From Tous-C4FEB sp044356555 (GTDB lineage: Bacteria; Verrucomicrobiota; Verrucomicrobiia; Opitutales; Opitutaceae): a stretch of 64,000 bases of DNA. Below the pieces are notes generated by a model, which did not search any database, was not told the origin of the DNA, and saw only the letters and a program-made list of their open reading frames with translations. Below are positions 1-9,035 of this stretch, in pieces. Location: contig JBIKWB010000012.1 in assembly GCA_044356555.1 (NCBI GenBank), forward strand, positions 90,705-154,704, in the 5' to 3' direction. Position numbers and translations under genes: made by a program. Positions within the stretch are counted from its first letter, which is position 1; the number at the start of each line of letters is the position of its first letter.

Positions 1-2514
1 GTTCCGGGAAGGGTTGAAGACGATATTCATCTCGTAGCCCGTGGCCACATAGCTCCAGGTGTCCGAGACGTTGCCGGTATCGACGGGATAATCGCCCGCT
101 GCCGCTAGGTCGGCGAAGTAGGGATCGCCGGCGAGCTTGTAGGTCCGTAGGCGCGTAAGGATATTGCGGGTGGGGCCCACGCTGGCATTGGCGTTGCGCG
201 CCTGATTGGCGGCGGAGGTCTCGAATTTACTCAAGCCCACGGATAATTTGTTCTGCAAGAGGGACAGCCGGAAGCCGTAATCCACCGTTTTGCCCGCCGA
301 ATTCGGGGCGGGCTGGCCCAGGGCGTTGACCCATGAGGCATTGGTCACCGGCAGGAAATTGCTCGAACGACTGTAGGTGAGCGACAGCCAGGACAACGCA
401 TGATAGACGCCGCCGTAAGTGCGCGTGAGGCCGTCTGCGACGATCGACGGGTTGGGGTTGTATGAAATATCTTTAGCTGAGGCGAAGCTTCGCTTCAGCA
501 GGTCCGTGGCCGAGCCGGGGATCTCGGGATGCACGACATTGCGCACGGTCGGCACGCCGAAACTCTTAGTTTTGTCCTGCCGATAGCCGACGACCGTGAC
601 AAGGCGGTTGTCGAACCAACGGGCCTGCCAGCCGAGCGAGATCGCATCGTCGAGGAACTTGCTCTTGATCGCATTCAGTCTGGTCATTGCGCGGAGATTG
701 ATCGGCGCCTGTTCGTTTGCGCTATAGCCCACGAGCTTGCCGTAGCTGTTGAGCAGCGGGATGTTGTTCTTGGCCTGAATCAGATCGGGAAGGATGGGCA
801 TGTTTCCATTCACGAAATACGCGCGAAAGCCGACGGCGTTCGCGCCGTTTAAGACATCGCCCGACCAACCGGTCGCAGCCGTGGCGGGAAGGCTGACGCT
901 AGCGAGATTGCTTAGGCCGGTGACTTCTTGTTCGGCATCATTGCGGGTATATTGCCAGAGACCGGAGAAGTTGTGCTGGCCCAACCAGCGGTTGCGTTTG
1001 GTCAAATCGAGTTCGTAGGAAAGGGTGGCGCGGTATTCCTCGGAACGGTTTTTCACCGGGCGCTGCTGCGCGTTGGCGGTCGCGAAGGGCTGGAGGTAAC
1101 CCGGATTGAGGGTGCGGTCGGGTAGATAACGGTTCGGATCGATCGAGACGCTGATGAAGTTGGTCGTATCCAATGTCTGATGGTGCAGTGCGAGGTTGCC
1201 CCCGATTTCGAAAAAGAGATTCTCCGCCAGCTTTTGCTCGACGAGGAACTGGCTCCAGCGGCCGTGCTGCTTGTTGGAGGGCTCGTCCCAGGTGCCACCA
1301 TAAAGATACGCGTCCTTAGCCAAGCCAAAGGTAGCCCAAGGATCTTTCGACTGGATAAACGGGTTGTTTTGCCCGCTGAACGTGGCGTTGGCCAGGTTGG
1401 CTTGATAGCGCAGGTTCATCATCGGGTTGGGCACATTGAGGCCGACGATCCACGTTTGGGTGTTCCCGGTGTTTTGGTTCAAGACGAGATTTGGATCGAA
1501 GTCGGTGCGGGCATCCACAAACCCGTCTTCGTCCGCAACGCCCCGCGCCACCGGAATGCGGTTACCCGCAGCATCGACGTAGGTCGCGGTGGCGGTCCAT
1601 GACGGAACAGGAACAAACGTGATGGCTGGCTTTCCGGCTGCCGCCCAGCGCAGGGCCGAACTGTCGAAGCCCCAGGTCAAACTCGCGGCGTTCGTGCCCA
1701 GTGAGTAGCTCTCATGGTTGAGCGTGAGTTTGGTGTTGGTCCAAGGCTTGGCCGCGACACTGAGAGTGATCCGCTCCTGGTTCTTGCCTTCATATTTCCT
1801 GAAATCCCGCGCTTCGTCGTGCAGCGCGTTGAGTCGAATGCCTAACCTATCCTTGATCAGTGGCTGATTGAAGTCGAACGACGCGCGCCGAGATCCGTTG
1901 GTGTCGAACTGGGTCTGCACGTCGAATTTCCGTTTCGTGAGGATAGCCCGTTTGGTCGAAGTGACCGCGGTGCCCTGCGGATTGCCCACGCCGATCAACA
2001 ACGCGTTTGGCCCGAGCGAGAGGGTGACGCGCTCTAAGTTGTAATTGTCTGCCGGGTCGAGCGCGGTGAAGAAATCATGGGAAGCGGACTGATTGCCCGC
2101 GTTGGTGTTGAAACCGCGGATCGAATAGGACTGGCCGGTCCCGAAACGCATCTGGTTGCCGGAGGCGCGATTGTTATCGGTGTTGTCGCCCTCGCTGGCA
2201 TCGACGCTCGGGGTGTAGAGGAGCGCCTGGTCGAAGGAATTGACGCCGAGGTCGCGCATGAATTCGGGCGTGAGGATACTGAGTGAAGCACCGATGTCGC
2301 GGAGTTCTGTGCGCAAGCGCGTGCCGGCGAGCGTCTCGGTGGCCGCGTAGCCGTTGTCACTTGCGGATGAGACCTCGAAGGGCGTGAGGACGATGGTGCC
2401 AGCACCGGCGGCCGCGACGCGTGGCTGGGTGGGCGCGTTTTGGGCGATCGCGGCGGAGGAGCTGAGAAGCATCGCGAGGGGCGCGAGCCGTGACTGCGTA
2501 GGGACGAATTTCAT
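1..2514 (-). CDS. TonB-dependent receptor, 3' end outside window
   Basis: The minus strand is open from an ATG at 2514 to the window edge (838 codons, no stop), so the C-terminus is missing. The N-terminus is a signal peptide (MKFVPTQSRLAPLAMLLSS, then AIAQ). It is followed by the segment LTPFEVSSASDNGYAATETL and a plug domain with SIRGFNT and LGPNALLIG, the pattern of large TonB-dependent receptors. The rest is long alternating beta-strand sequence, as expected for an outer-membrane barrel. The family imports siderophores or oligosaccharides across the outer membrane with TonB energy; the substrate here is unknown. The leader before the ATG is CA-rich with no Shine-Dalgarno sequence. The gene is divergent from a sensor kinase/regulator pair, which could control it (inference). 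Confidence 0.9.
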   Translation of the reverse strand, partial: MKFVPTQSRLAPLAMLLSSSAAIAQNAPTQPRVAAAGAGTIVLTPFEVSSASDNGYAATETLAGTRLRTELRDIGASLSILTPEFMRDLGVNSFDQALLYTPSVDASEGDNTDNNRASGNQMRFGTGQSYSIRGFNTNAGNQSASHDFFTALDPADNYNLERVTLSLGPNALLIGVGNPQGTAVTSTKRAILTKRKFDVQTQFDTNGSRRASFDFNQPLIKDRLGIRLNALHDEARDFRKYEGKNQERITLSVAAKPWTNTKLTLNHESYSLGTNAASLTWGFDSSALRWAAAGKPAITFVPVPSWTATATYVDAAGNRIPVARGVADEDGFVDARTDFDPNLVLNQNTGNTQTWIVGLNVPNPMMNLRYQANLANATFSGQNNPFIQSKDPWATFGLAKDAYLYGGTWDEPSNKQHGRWSQFLVEQKLAENLFFEIGGNLALHHQTLDTTNFISVSIDPNRYLPDRTLNPGYLQPFATANAQQRPVKNRSEEYRATLSYELDLTKRNRWLGQHNFSGLWQYTRNDAEQEVTGLSNLASVSLPATAATGWSGDVLNGANAVGFRAYFVNGNMPILPDLIQAKNNIPLLNSYGKLVGYSANEQAPINLRAMTRLNAIKSKFLDDAISLGWQARWFDNRLVTVVGYRQDKTKSFGVPTVRNVVHPEIPGSATDLLKRSFASAKDISYNPNPSIVADGLTRTYGGVYHALSWLSLTYSRSSNFLPVTNASWVNALGQPAPNSAGKTVDYGFRLSLLQNKLSVGLSKFETSAANQARNANASVGPTRNILTRLRTYKLAGDPYFADLAAAGDYPVDTGNVSDTWSYVATGYEMNIVFNPSRN

Positions 2515-2749
2515 AGGATGGATGGTTGGAATTGGAGTGAACACCGCGCGCTAACCGGCGGAAGAAGGGCAGGGTAATGAAACGGGGTAGCGGCAGAATG
2601 CCGGGCTGTGGGGAAATGAAGCGTGGAAGAATCCTACGCGAAGAACAACGGCGCGCCTACCCTGTGTTTGCGGGGTGCGACCGATGGAGTGGACGCCGTG
2701 GCCACAGGATCGGCTAGACTGTCGAGACGGCCGTACGTATCAGGGGTGG

Positions 2750-4717
2750 ATGTCCGGAATGGTCACGAGATGGTTTATGGGTTGGTGGGCGGTGACGCTT
2801 TCCGCGGTGTCCGCCACCGCCCCGCTGGAGAATCTCTCTTTGGCCGCGTTGGAGCACCGCGTCCATGAAATCGACGCGCAGTTGGCGCAGTTGGCGAATT
2901 ACAACCTCAGCGGCGGGGTCGGGGCCATTGGCTCCCGCTCCAGCGGCTACGACACCCCCGAGCAGGACGAGTGGATCGAAATCGAACTGGGCGACGCGGT
3001 GACCCTCGATCAAGTCGTGTTGGTGCCCGCGATCCGACGGGATGGGGTCAACGGCTTCCAAGCGGACGGCTTTCCCCGGTCCTTTCGCTTGCGGGCCGGG
3101 ACCGGCGCGGATCGCACGGGGAAAATCATCGGCGAATTTACCGGCCGCGACGGCCTGCTGCCTCGCATCGCCCCGTTGGTCATCCCCTGTCACGGCATAA
3201 ATGCCTCTTGGCTGCGCATCGAGGCCACGATCCTTTCCCGGCGGGAATTCGACGCGAAGTTTGTCCTCCAGTTTTCCGAGATCTTGGCCTTCAGCGGCGA
3301 GGAAAACGTGGCCCTGCACAAATCCGTGCGCTACCCCGGCAACCACGAGCGCAACAGTGCGCCCGGCTGGCCGGATGGGGCGGTCGTAGATGGGTTCTTG
3401 CCCTATTTGATGGTGGCCGCCACGGGCAACAAAAGCGTGGCCTACCTCAGCTCGTCAGAGCTGGGCGATCAGCCGGCCCTGACCGTCGATTTGGGCGCGA
3501 GTTTTCCGCTCTCCCGGCTTCATCTTCATGCCGTGGACCAAAGCGACACGGTGCCGCAGGCTTTCGCCGGCGATGTGGGCATGCCACACGTGCTCCGCGT
3601 CGAGGCGGCGAGCGCGCCCGATTTCTCGGATGCCCGGGTCCTGGTCGAATTGCGCCGCGACACCCTTTACGACGTGGGCCCGATTTTGATGAAGACGTTT
3701 CCCGCCGCCGATGGCCGTTACGTGCGTCTGGTCGCGGTCAAGATGAACCGCGATCCGAACTTTCCGTCGGTCGCCCCGCGGCTGGGTTTTGCCGAGATCG
3801 AACTGTTTTCGAACGGCCGCAATGTCGCGCTGCATCAACCGGTCGTCGCCAACTTCAAGACCGAGGATCCTGCCCGCCTCCTCTCCAGTCTGACGGATGG
3901 CCGGAATTTCTATGGCACGATTTTGCCGATCCGCACCTGGTTGAACCAACTGGCGGAGCGGCACGAGCTGGAGCGTGAGCGTCCGCTGGTCAGCGCGGAA
4001 CTCAATCGGCGCTATGCCGGGCAGAAAATCAACATGACTCGCTTGGCCGGGCTGGCGGCCGCGCTCGCCTGCGGTGTGGTGATCATCGTCCTCGTCAACC
4101 GTGGCCGCCAACAACGCGCGATTGAGGAGACCCGCAAACGGATCGCGGCCGACCTGCACGACGAGCTTGGGGCCGACCTGCACGCCATCGGCCTGCTCAG
4201 CGATCTGGCCCTGTCGGCCCGGAAGGCGCCGGAGCGTTTGGACGATCTGCTGCGGCGGATGCGGTCGCTCACCGAGCGCACCGGCCAGGCGGCGCGCCAT
4301 TGTACCAACCTGCTCGAAGCCGAGGATCTCCACGAAGATCTCGTGAACGACGTGCGCCGCGCCGCCACCCGTATCCTGGCGGATTTGGAGCATCACATCG
4401 AATTCATGGGCGAGGCCGAACTGCGGCGGCTTAGTCCCCGCAAGCGAATCGACCTGCTGCTGTTTTATCAGGAAAGCCTCATCAATATTATCCGTCATTC
4501 CGGTGCCACCCGCGCCTGGACGCGGCTGACGGCGGTCGACGGCGCCATCACGCTTGAGGTGATGGACAACGGTCGCGGTCTGGAAGGTCGGGTGCCGGCT
4601 TCATTGAAGCGCCGGGCGCGCCTGCTGGGAGCTGAGGTCGAAGCCGGTCCGTCTGAGGGGAAGGGGGCCCGCATCGTGTTGCGGCTGAAACGTCGCCGTT
4701 TCGGATTTTTGCCATGA
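2750..4717 (+). CDS. Membrane sensor histidine kinase (HPK7/LytS-NarX type) with discoidin-like sensor region
   Basis: 655 residues from the ATG at 2750, which has AGGGG just upstream; in-frame ATG codons at 2675 and 2759 are alternatives. A signal or anchor segment (MVTRWFMGWWAVTLSAVSATA) leads into about 400 extracytoplasmic residues. These include blocks beginning ENVALHKSVRYPG and NVALHQPVVAN that resemble F5/8 type C (discoidin) carbohydrate-binding domains. A transmembrane helix lies near residues 430-452. The kinase core follows: HisKA_3 H-box RIAADLHDELGAD with phospho-acceptor His470, then an HATPase domain with N-box around Asn579 and DNGRGL from Asp606. The 3' end overlaps the response regulator by 4 bases (ATGA), so the two are translationally coupled. 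It probably senses an extracellular ligand and phosphorylates that regulator; the ligand is unknown. Confidence 0.85.
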   Translation: MSGMVTRWFMGWWAVTLSAVSATAPLENLSLAALEHRVHEIDAQLAQLANYNLSGGVGAIGSRSSGYDTPEQDEWIEIELGDAVTLDQVVLVPAIRRDGVNGFQADGFPRSFRLRAGTGADRTGKIIGEFTGRDGLLPRIAPLVIPCHGINASWLRIEATILSRREFDAKFVLQFSEILAFSGEENVALHKSVRYPGNHERNSAPGWPDGAVVDGFLPYLMVAATGNKSVAYLSSSELGDQPALTVDLGASFPLSRLHLHAVDQSDTVPQAFAGDVGMPHVLRVEAASAPDFSDARVLVELRRDTLYDVGPILMKTFPAADGRYVRLVAVKMNRDPNFPSVAPRLGFAEIELFSNGRNVALHQPVVANFKTEDPARLLSSLTDGRNFYGTILPIRTWLNQLAERHELERERPLVSAELNRRYAGQKINMTRLAGLAAALACGVVIIVLVNRGRQQRAIEETRKRIAADLHDELGADLHAIGLLSDLALSARKAPERLDDLLRRMRSLTERTGQAARHCTNLLEAEDLHEDLVNDVRRAATRILADLEHHIEFMGEAELRRLSPRKRIDLLLFYQESLINIIRHSGATRAWTRLTAVDGAITLEVMDNGRGLEGRVPASLKRRARLLGAEVEAGPSEGKGARIVLRLKRRRFGFLP

Positions 4718-5391
4718 AAAATAAAATCCGGGTGATGCTGGTGGAAGACAATCCCCGCTACCGCGAAGTGATTGCCCTCGCCCTGAAACAGGAGCCGGAC
4801 TTCCAGCTCGCCAGCGAGTTCGGCACCGCCGAGATCGCGTTACGGAGTTTGAAGGATCGCTCGGGCGGGGAGTGGCCCGACTTCGTGCTGCTGGACCTTC
4901 AACTGCCGGGCATGGGCGGACTCGAGGCGTTGCCCCAGTTTCTGGCTGCCGCGCCCGAGGTAAAAGTCATGATTTTGACTCAGTCCGACCGCGAAGCCGA
5001 TGTGTTGCGGGCGATTTCCCTGGGCGCCTCCGGCTACCTGTTGAAATCGTCCACCGTCAGCACGATTACCGACGGAATCCGCTCCGTCATGAAGGGCGGC
5101 GCCTCGCTGGATGCCGGGGTGGCGCGGTTTATCCTGAACACGCTGAAAACCCGGCTGCCCAAAAGCGACGCCGAAGGCCTGCTAACCGAGCGGCAAAGGG
5201 AGATCCTCGGGCTGCTGGGCGAAGGCTTGCTGAAGAAGGAAATCGCGGACCGTTTGAAGATCAGTTACGCGACCGTCGATGAGCACGTTGCCCACATTTA
5301 TGAACGACTCGGAGTGCGCAACGCCCCGGCCGCGGTAAACCAAGCACACCTGCTGGGTTTGTTTCCGCTCACCCGGCCGCGGAGTCGTTAG
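4714..5391 (+). CDS. NarL/FixJ-family response regulator
   Basis: 225 residues. The N-terminal receiver domain has the acidic pair in MLVEDNPRY, the phospho-acceptor Asp61 in VLLDLQLPGMGG and the conserved Lys in GYLLKSS. A LuxR-type helix-turn-helix starts at LTERQREILGLLGEG and runs through KKEIADRLKISYATVDEHV. It is the partner of the kinase whose stop codon it overlaps by 4 bases. The predicted role is phosphorylation-dependent transcription control. Candidate targets include the divergent TonB-dependent receptor at 1-2514, but no binding site was identified. The receiver and DNA-binding signatures look intact. Confidence 0.92.
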   Translation: MKNKIRVMLVEDNPRYREVIALALKQEPDFQLASEFGTAEIALRSLKDRSGGEWPDFVLLDLQLPGMGGLEALPQFLAAAPEVKVMILTQSDREADVLRAISLGASGYLLKSSTVSTITDGIRSVMKGGASLDAGVARFILNTLKTRLPKSDAEGLLTERQREILGLLGEGLLKKEIADRLKISYATVDEHVAHIYERLGVRNAPAAVNQAHLLGLFPLTRPRSR

Positions 5392-5511
5392 GCCGGCTTT
5401 CCGCTCCCGCGGGGGAGGCTTGGCGGAAGGGCTTGGGTTAGCGCACGAGCGGAGGTGAAAGGGGCGCGTTGCGGCCTTGCGTCGCGCGGGGCGGGGAATT
5501 TGCCTCGGCGG

Positions 5512-5997
5512 ATGGCAAAACCTCTCGTTGGAATCATCATGGGCAGCACGTCGGATTGGGAGACGATGCAGCACGCGGCGGCGCAGCTCGATGCGCTCGG
5601 CGTGCCGTATGAGAAGCGGGTCGTCTCGGCGCATCGCACGCCGAAACTGATGGTGAGCTATGCGGAGGGCGCGGAGAAACGCGGGCTGAAGGTGATCATC
5701 GCGGGCGCGGGTGGCGCGGCGCATTTGCCGGGTATGACGGCGTCGCTGACGACGCTCCCGGTGCTCGGAGTGCCGGTGGAATCGCACGCGTTGAAGGGGA
5801 TGGATTCCCTGCTCTCGATCGTGCAGATGCCGGGAGGGGTGCCGGTGGCGACGTTTGCCATCGGTAAGGCGGGGGCGATTAACGCGGCGTTGTTTGCGGC
5901 GTCGTTGCTGGCGCAGAGCGACGCGGGCACGCGCGCGGCGTGGAAGAAATTCCGGGCGGCGCAGACGGCAAAGGTGTTGAAGGCGCGGTTGCCGTGA
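5512..5997 (+). CDS. purE: 5-(carboxyamino)imidazole ribonucleotide mutase PurE
   Basis: 161 residues from the ATG at 5512 (MAKPLVGIIMGSTSDWETM). This matches the usual length and start of class I PurE better than the in-frame start at 5455. Signatures seen are GSTSDWE, SAHRTPKLM and AGGAAHLPGMTASL, which form the CAIR-binding site. The enzyme moves the carboxylate of N5-CAIR to C4 in de novo purine synthesis, using the product of PurK, whose gene lies 128 bases downstream. The spacer between them holds GA-rich near-repeats of GTTGAGAGC type and no gene. Confidence 0.95.
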   Translation: MAKPLVGIIMGSTSDWETMQHAAAQLDALGVPYEKRVVSAHRTPKLMVSYAEGAEKRGLKVIIAGAGGAAHLPGMTASLTTLPVLGVPVESHALKGMDSLLSIVQMPGGVPVATFAIGKAGAINAALFAASLLAQSDAGTRAAWKKFRAAQTAKVLKARLP

Positions 5998-6125
5998 GGG
6001 CAAACGCGAGGTGAGGGTTGAGAGCTGAGAGTTGAGGAAACGGAACAAACGAGGAGGCGAAACACGGGGCCGGAGCGCGGGCTTGCCGCTCTCAACGTCC
6101 GACGCTCAACTCGCAATTTTTGACC

Positions 6126-7340
6126 ATGATCCTTCCGGGAAAAACGATCGGCGTGTTGGGCGGCGGGCAGCTCGGGCGCATGTTTGCGCAGGCGGCGCAA
6201 TCGCTCGGTTATCGCGTGCACGTGTATGAGCCGCAGGTCGGATGTCCGGCGGGCGCGGTGGCGAACCGCGAGGTGAACGCGAGCTACGAGGATGCCGGCG
6301 CGTTGATGGAATTCGCGCGCGGGGTCGATGTCGTCACGTATGAATTTGAAAACATCCCGGCGGCGGCGCTGGCGGGGATCGCGGCGGTGGTGCCGTTGCA
6401 TCCGCGGGCGGACGTGTTGCACACGACGCAGAACCGGCAGCGTGAGAAGGCGTGGTTGCGCGCGAACGGTTTTCCCCATGTGGCCTACGCGGAGGCGCTC
6501 GACGGGGACATCGCGGCGGCGGTCGGACAGGTGGGATTGCCGTGCGTGGTGAAGACGGCGGATTTTGGTTACGATGGAAAAGGCCAGATGAAGCTCACGA
6601 CGGCGGCGGATCTCGAGCAGGCGGTGGCGATTTTTCGCGGACGGCGCTGCGTGGTGGAAGCGTGGTGCGAGTTTACGTGCGAGCTCTCGGTGATCGTGGC
6701 GCGGAGCTCGGCGGGGGAAACGCGGGCGTTCCCGGTGGCGGAGAACATCCACACGCAGCACATCTTGGATTTCTCGATCGTGCCGGCGCGGGTCACGGCG
6801 GAGGTGGCGGTGCGCGCGGCGACCGTGGCGGAGCAGATCGCGGAGAAACTCGGGGTCGTCGGGCTGCTCGCGGTGGAGCTGTTTTTGACGACGGCGGGCG
6901 AACTGGTGGTGAACGAGCTGGCGCCGCGGCCGCACAACAGCGGGCACTGGTCGCTCGACGGGTGCGAGACGAGCCAGTTTGAGCAGCACGTGCGCGCGGT
7001 GTGCGGGCTGCCGTTGGGCGGCGTGGCCGTGCGCGAGCCGACGGTGATGGTAAATATTTTGGGCGACGCGTGGTGTGCGCCGGCGTCGGACGCAGCGGGC
7101 GCCGGGGCGGCGGGCCAGGGGGCTGGAGCGAAAGAAGCGGCGCGCGGCGATACGAAGGGCGCGGGCGAACGACCACGCTTACCGAACTGGGCGGCGGTGC
7201 TCGCGGAGCCGCGGGCGAAGTTGCATCTCTACGGCAAGAGCGAGCCGCGGCGGGCGCGCAAAATGGGGCATTTTACGGTGCGCGCGGCGGATGTGGAGAC
7301 GGCGCTGGCGCGGGCGCGGGAGCTTAAGGCGAGATTGTAG
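6126..7340 (+). CDS. purK: 5-(carboxyamino)imidazole ribonucleotide synthase PurK
   Basis: 404 residues from the ATG at 6126; a TTG six bases upstream is less likely. The protein is an ATP-grasp enzyme: N-terminal GVLGGGQLGRMFAQAA, the glycine-rich loop KTADFGYDGKGQ, and the catalytic segments EAWCEFTCELSVIV and NELAPRPHNSGHWSLDG. It makes N5-CAIR from AIR, ATP and bicarbonate for PurE. Near residues 318-350 there is an Ala/Gly/Lys/Arg-rich stretch (DAAGAGAAGQGAGAKEAARG) that ordinary PurK proteins do not need, probably a surface loop expansion. The TAG stop codon is formed by the end of a REP-like repeat (7337-7415). Confidence 0.95.
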   Translation: MILPGKTIGVLGGGQLGRMFAQAAQSLGYRVHVYEPQVGCPAGAVANREVNASYEDAGALMEFARGVDVVTYEFENIPAAALAGIAAVVPLHPRADVLHTTQNRQREKAWLRANGFPHVAYAEALDGDIAAAVGQVGLPCVVKTADFGYDGKGQMKLTTAADLEQAVAIFRGRRCVVEAWCEFTCELSVIVARSSAGETRAFPVAENIHTQHILDFSIVPARVTAEVAVRAATVAEQIAEKLGVVGLLAVELFLTTAGELVVNELAPRPHNSGHWSLDGCETSQFEQHVRAVCGLPLGGVAVREPTVMVNILGDAWCAPASDAAGAGAAGQGAGAKEAARGDTKGAGERPRLPNWAAVLAEPRAKLHLYGKSEPRRARKMGHFTVRAADVETALARARELKARL

Positions 7341-7415
7341 GAGCTCGCTCGCGAGCGATGGGTCCAAGGGCGGGGACCTGCGGTTAGGTGGTGAAAATCG
7401 CCCGCGGGCTCCTAC
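7337..7415. repeat. GTAG-bounded REP-like element, copy 1
   Basis: The element begins GTAGGAGC and ends GCTCCTAC. The left half holds the hairpin GCTCGC-TC-GCGAGC; the right half ends AATCGCCCGCGGGCTCCTAC. A related copy lies at 32073-32137. GTAG at the foot of a hairpin is the signature of REP sequences mobilised by RAYT (TnpA-REP) proteins. The repeat contributes the TAG stop codons of both purK (7338-7340) and the convergent mobA-like gene (7414-7412). It could act as a bidirectional transcription barrier. Confidence 0.75.
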
Positions 7416-8026
7416 GGCGCGGACTTGACGGCGTCGTAGTCGGCGGGCGTGTCGAGGTCGTGGGCCAGCGCGGGCAGCTCGACGGCGGTGACTTGGGCGG
7501 GGTCGCCGTTGAGGAGATCGCGCGCGCCGGCTTCGCCCGTGAGCGCGGCGAGGGCCGGAAAATGGGAGCGAAGCAAGAGAGCGGGTGCGCCTTGGCGCGA
7601 AGCGTAGCGGGCGGCAACGATGCTGCGGCCGGTGGCGCGTTGGGCGGCGAGCAGTTGCGCGATGACGGCGGCGGAGAACGTGGGTTGGTCGCAGAGGGCG
7701 ATCAGGGCGGCATCGAGGGTGCGGGAGAATTGGCCAAGCGTGGTGATGCCGGTGCGGATCGACGCGGCCATACCCTCGGGCCAGGCGGAGTTCTCGACGA
7801 CGAGCACGGGTAAGCGCGAGAGCACGGGGCGGATCTTTTCGGCGTGGGCCCCGAGAACGACCACGACGGGCCAAGCACCGGCGTCGAGGGCGGCGGTGGC
7901 GGCACGGACGACGAGCGGTTGCCCGTCGAGGAGCAGGAGTTGTTTCGGCGACCCCATGCGCGTGGAGGCGCCGGCTGCAAGGATGATGGCCCCGAAGCGA
8001 AGGGCGGGCGGGGCGACGTCAGTCAT
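7412..8026 (-). CDS. MobA/MocA-like nucleotidyltransferase
   Basis: 204 residues from the ATG at 8026. The N-terminus carries the NTP-transferase signature AIILAAGASTRMGSPKQL, and ALCDQPTF lies in the middle as in MocA/MobA-like cytidylyl- or guanylyltransferases. These enzymes attach CMP or GMP to molybdopterin to complete the cofactor. The start overlaps the end of the xdhC-like gene by 8 bases, so the two are probably co-translated. XdhC/MocA pairs normally mature molybdenum hydroxylases; no hydroxylase subunit lies in the window. A different nucleotide-transfer role cannot be excluded. Confidence 0.8.
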   Translation of the reverse strand: MTDVAPPALRFGAIILAAGASTRMGSPKQLLLLDGQPLVVRAATAALDAGAWPVVVVLGAHAEKIRPVLSRLPVLVVENSAWPEGMAASIRTGITTLGQFSRTLDAALIALCDQPTFSAAVIAQLLAAQRATGRSIVAARYASRQGAPALLLRSHFPALAALTGEAGARDLLNGDPAQVTAVELPALAHDLDTPADYDAVKSAP

Positions 8027-9035
8027 GGATGGGGCGGGTGCGTTCGCGGAGGGGGCGGGCGTCGCGGCGGGTGAGAGCGGCCTGCATCTCGGCGAGGATC
8101 GCGAGGGCGACTTCGGCGGGGCGCTCGGCGCCGAGGTCGAGACCGACGGGAGCGTGGAGCCGGGCGAGTTGGTCAGAATGCAGAGTGAGGCCCTCGCGGG
8201 CGAGGTCGGCGAGGATGCGATCGGCGCGTTTCTTAGGGCCGAGGAGCCCGAGGTAGGAAAGGTTGAGCGGCAGCAGATCACGGAGCAGGGGCACGTCGTG
8301 CACGTAGTGATGCGTCATGACCACGGCGAGGGCCGCAGGCTCGGGGGTGAGGCGGGCGACGAGATCGGCGGCGGGCGCGACGACCAGACGGTCCGCGGTG
8401 GGGAAGCGGGCGGCGGTCGCGAAAGCGGCGCGCGGGTCGGCGACGGTGACGCACCAACCCAGTTGGCCGGCGAGCGCGGCGAGGGGTTGGGCGTCGTCGC
8501 CGGCACCGAAGATGAGGAGCGAAGGCGGGGGGCGGAGCGACTCGCGGAAAATCTCGGCGTTGACCGGGGCAAAGGCCGCTGGGAGCTCGGCGGCGAGGTA
8601 AGTGCCGAGGGCGAACGGTGGCTCGGACGCGGGGTGTTGCCAGACGACGGCGAGTTCAGTGGTCCGGCGGGCGGCGAGGTTGGCGGTGACGGTCGCGACC
8701 CACGCGGGCGCAGGGGAAGGGATCGGCTCGAGCAGGACTTGGACGACGCCGTGGCAACCGAGACCGACGCCCCAGACGAGGTCGTTCTCCGCCGAAGTGT
8801 CGTAAGTGACGAGCTCGGGCCGGCCGATGGTGGCGACGCGTTGGGCGCGGGCGAGGACGTCTTCTTCGAGACAGCCGCCGCTGATGGAGCCAAGGCGTTC
8901 GCCCGCGGCGGTGACGAGGAGCCGGGCGCCGGGGCGCCGGTAAGAGGAGCCGGCGACAGCGACGAGGGTGGCGAGGACGGCGGACCCGCGATCGGGAGCG
9001 GCGAGGTGGGCGACGACGGTAGCCAGCTCGGGCAT
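8019..9035 (-). CDS. XdhC/CoxI family molybdenum-cofactor insertion protein
   Basis: 338 residues from the ATG at 9035. A TTG start at 9074 would add 13 residues and has AAGAG 11 bases upstream, so the start is uncertain. The XdhC N-terminal domain shows AGSSYRRPGARLLV and GSISGGCLEEDVLARA, including the conserved Cys. The C-terminal Rossmann domain begins LLIFGAGDDAQPLA. Family members bind molybdenum cofactor, promote its sulfuration and load it into xanthine dehydrogenase-type enzymes. The gene ends 8 bases inside the MobA-like gene. Upstream is the S9 peptidase (its stop is at 9079), so all three could share a transcript. Confidence 0.88.
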   Translation of the reverse strand: MPELATVVAHLAAPDRGSAVLATLVAVAGSSYRRPGARLLVTAAGERLGSISGGCLEEDVLARAQRVATIGRPELVTYDTSAENDLVWGVGLGCHGVVQVLLEPIPSPAPAWVATVTANLAARRTTELAVVWQHPASEPPFALGTYLAAELPAAFAPVNAEIFRESLRPPPSLLIFGAGDDAQPLAALAGQLGWCVTVADPRAAFATAARFPTADRLVVAPAADLVARLTPEPAALAVVMTHHYVHDVPLLRDLLPLNLSYLGLLGPKKRADRILADLAREGLTLHSDQLARLHAPVGLDLGAERPAEVALAILAEMQAALTRRDARPLRERTRPIHD

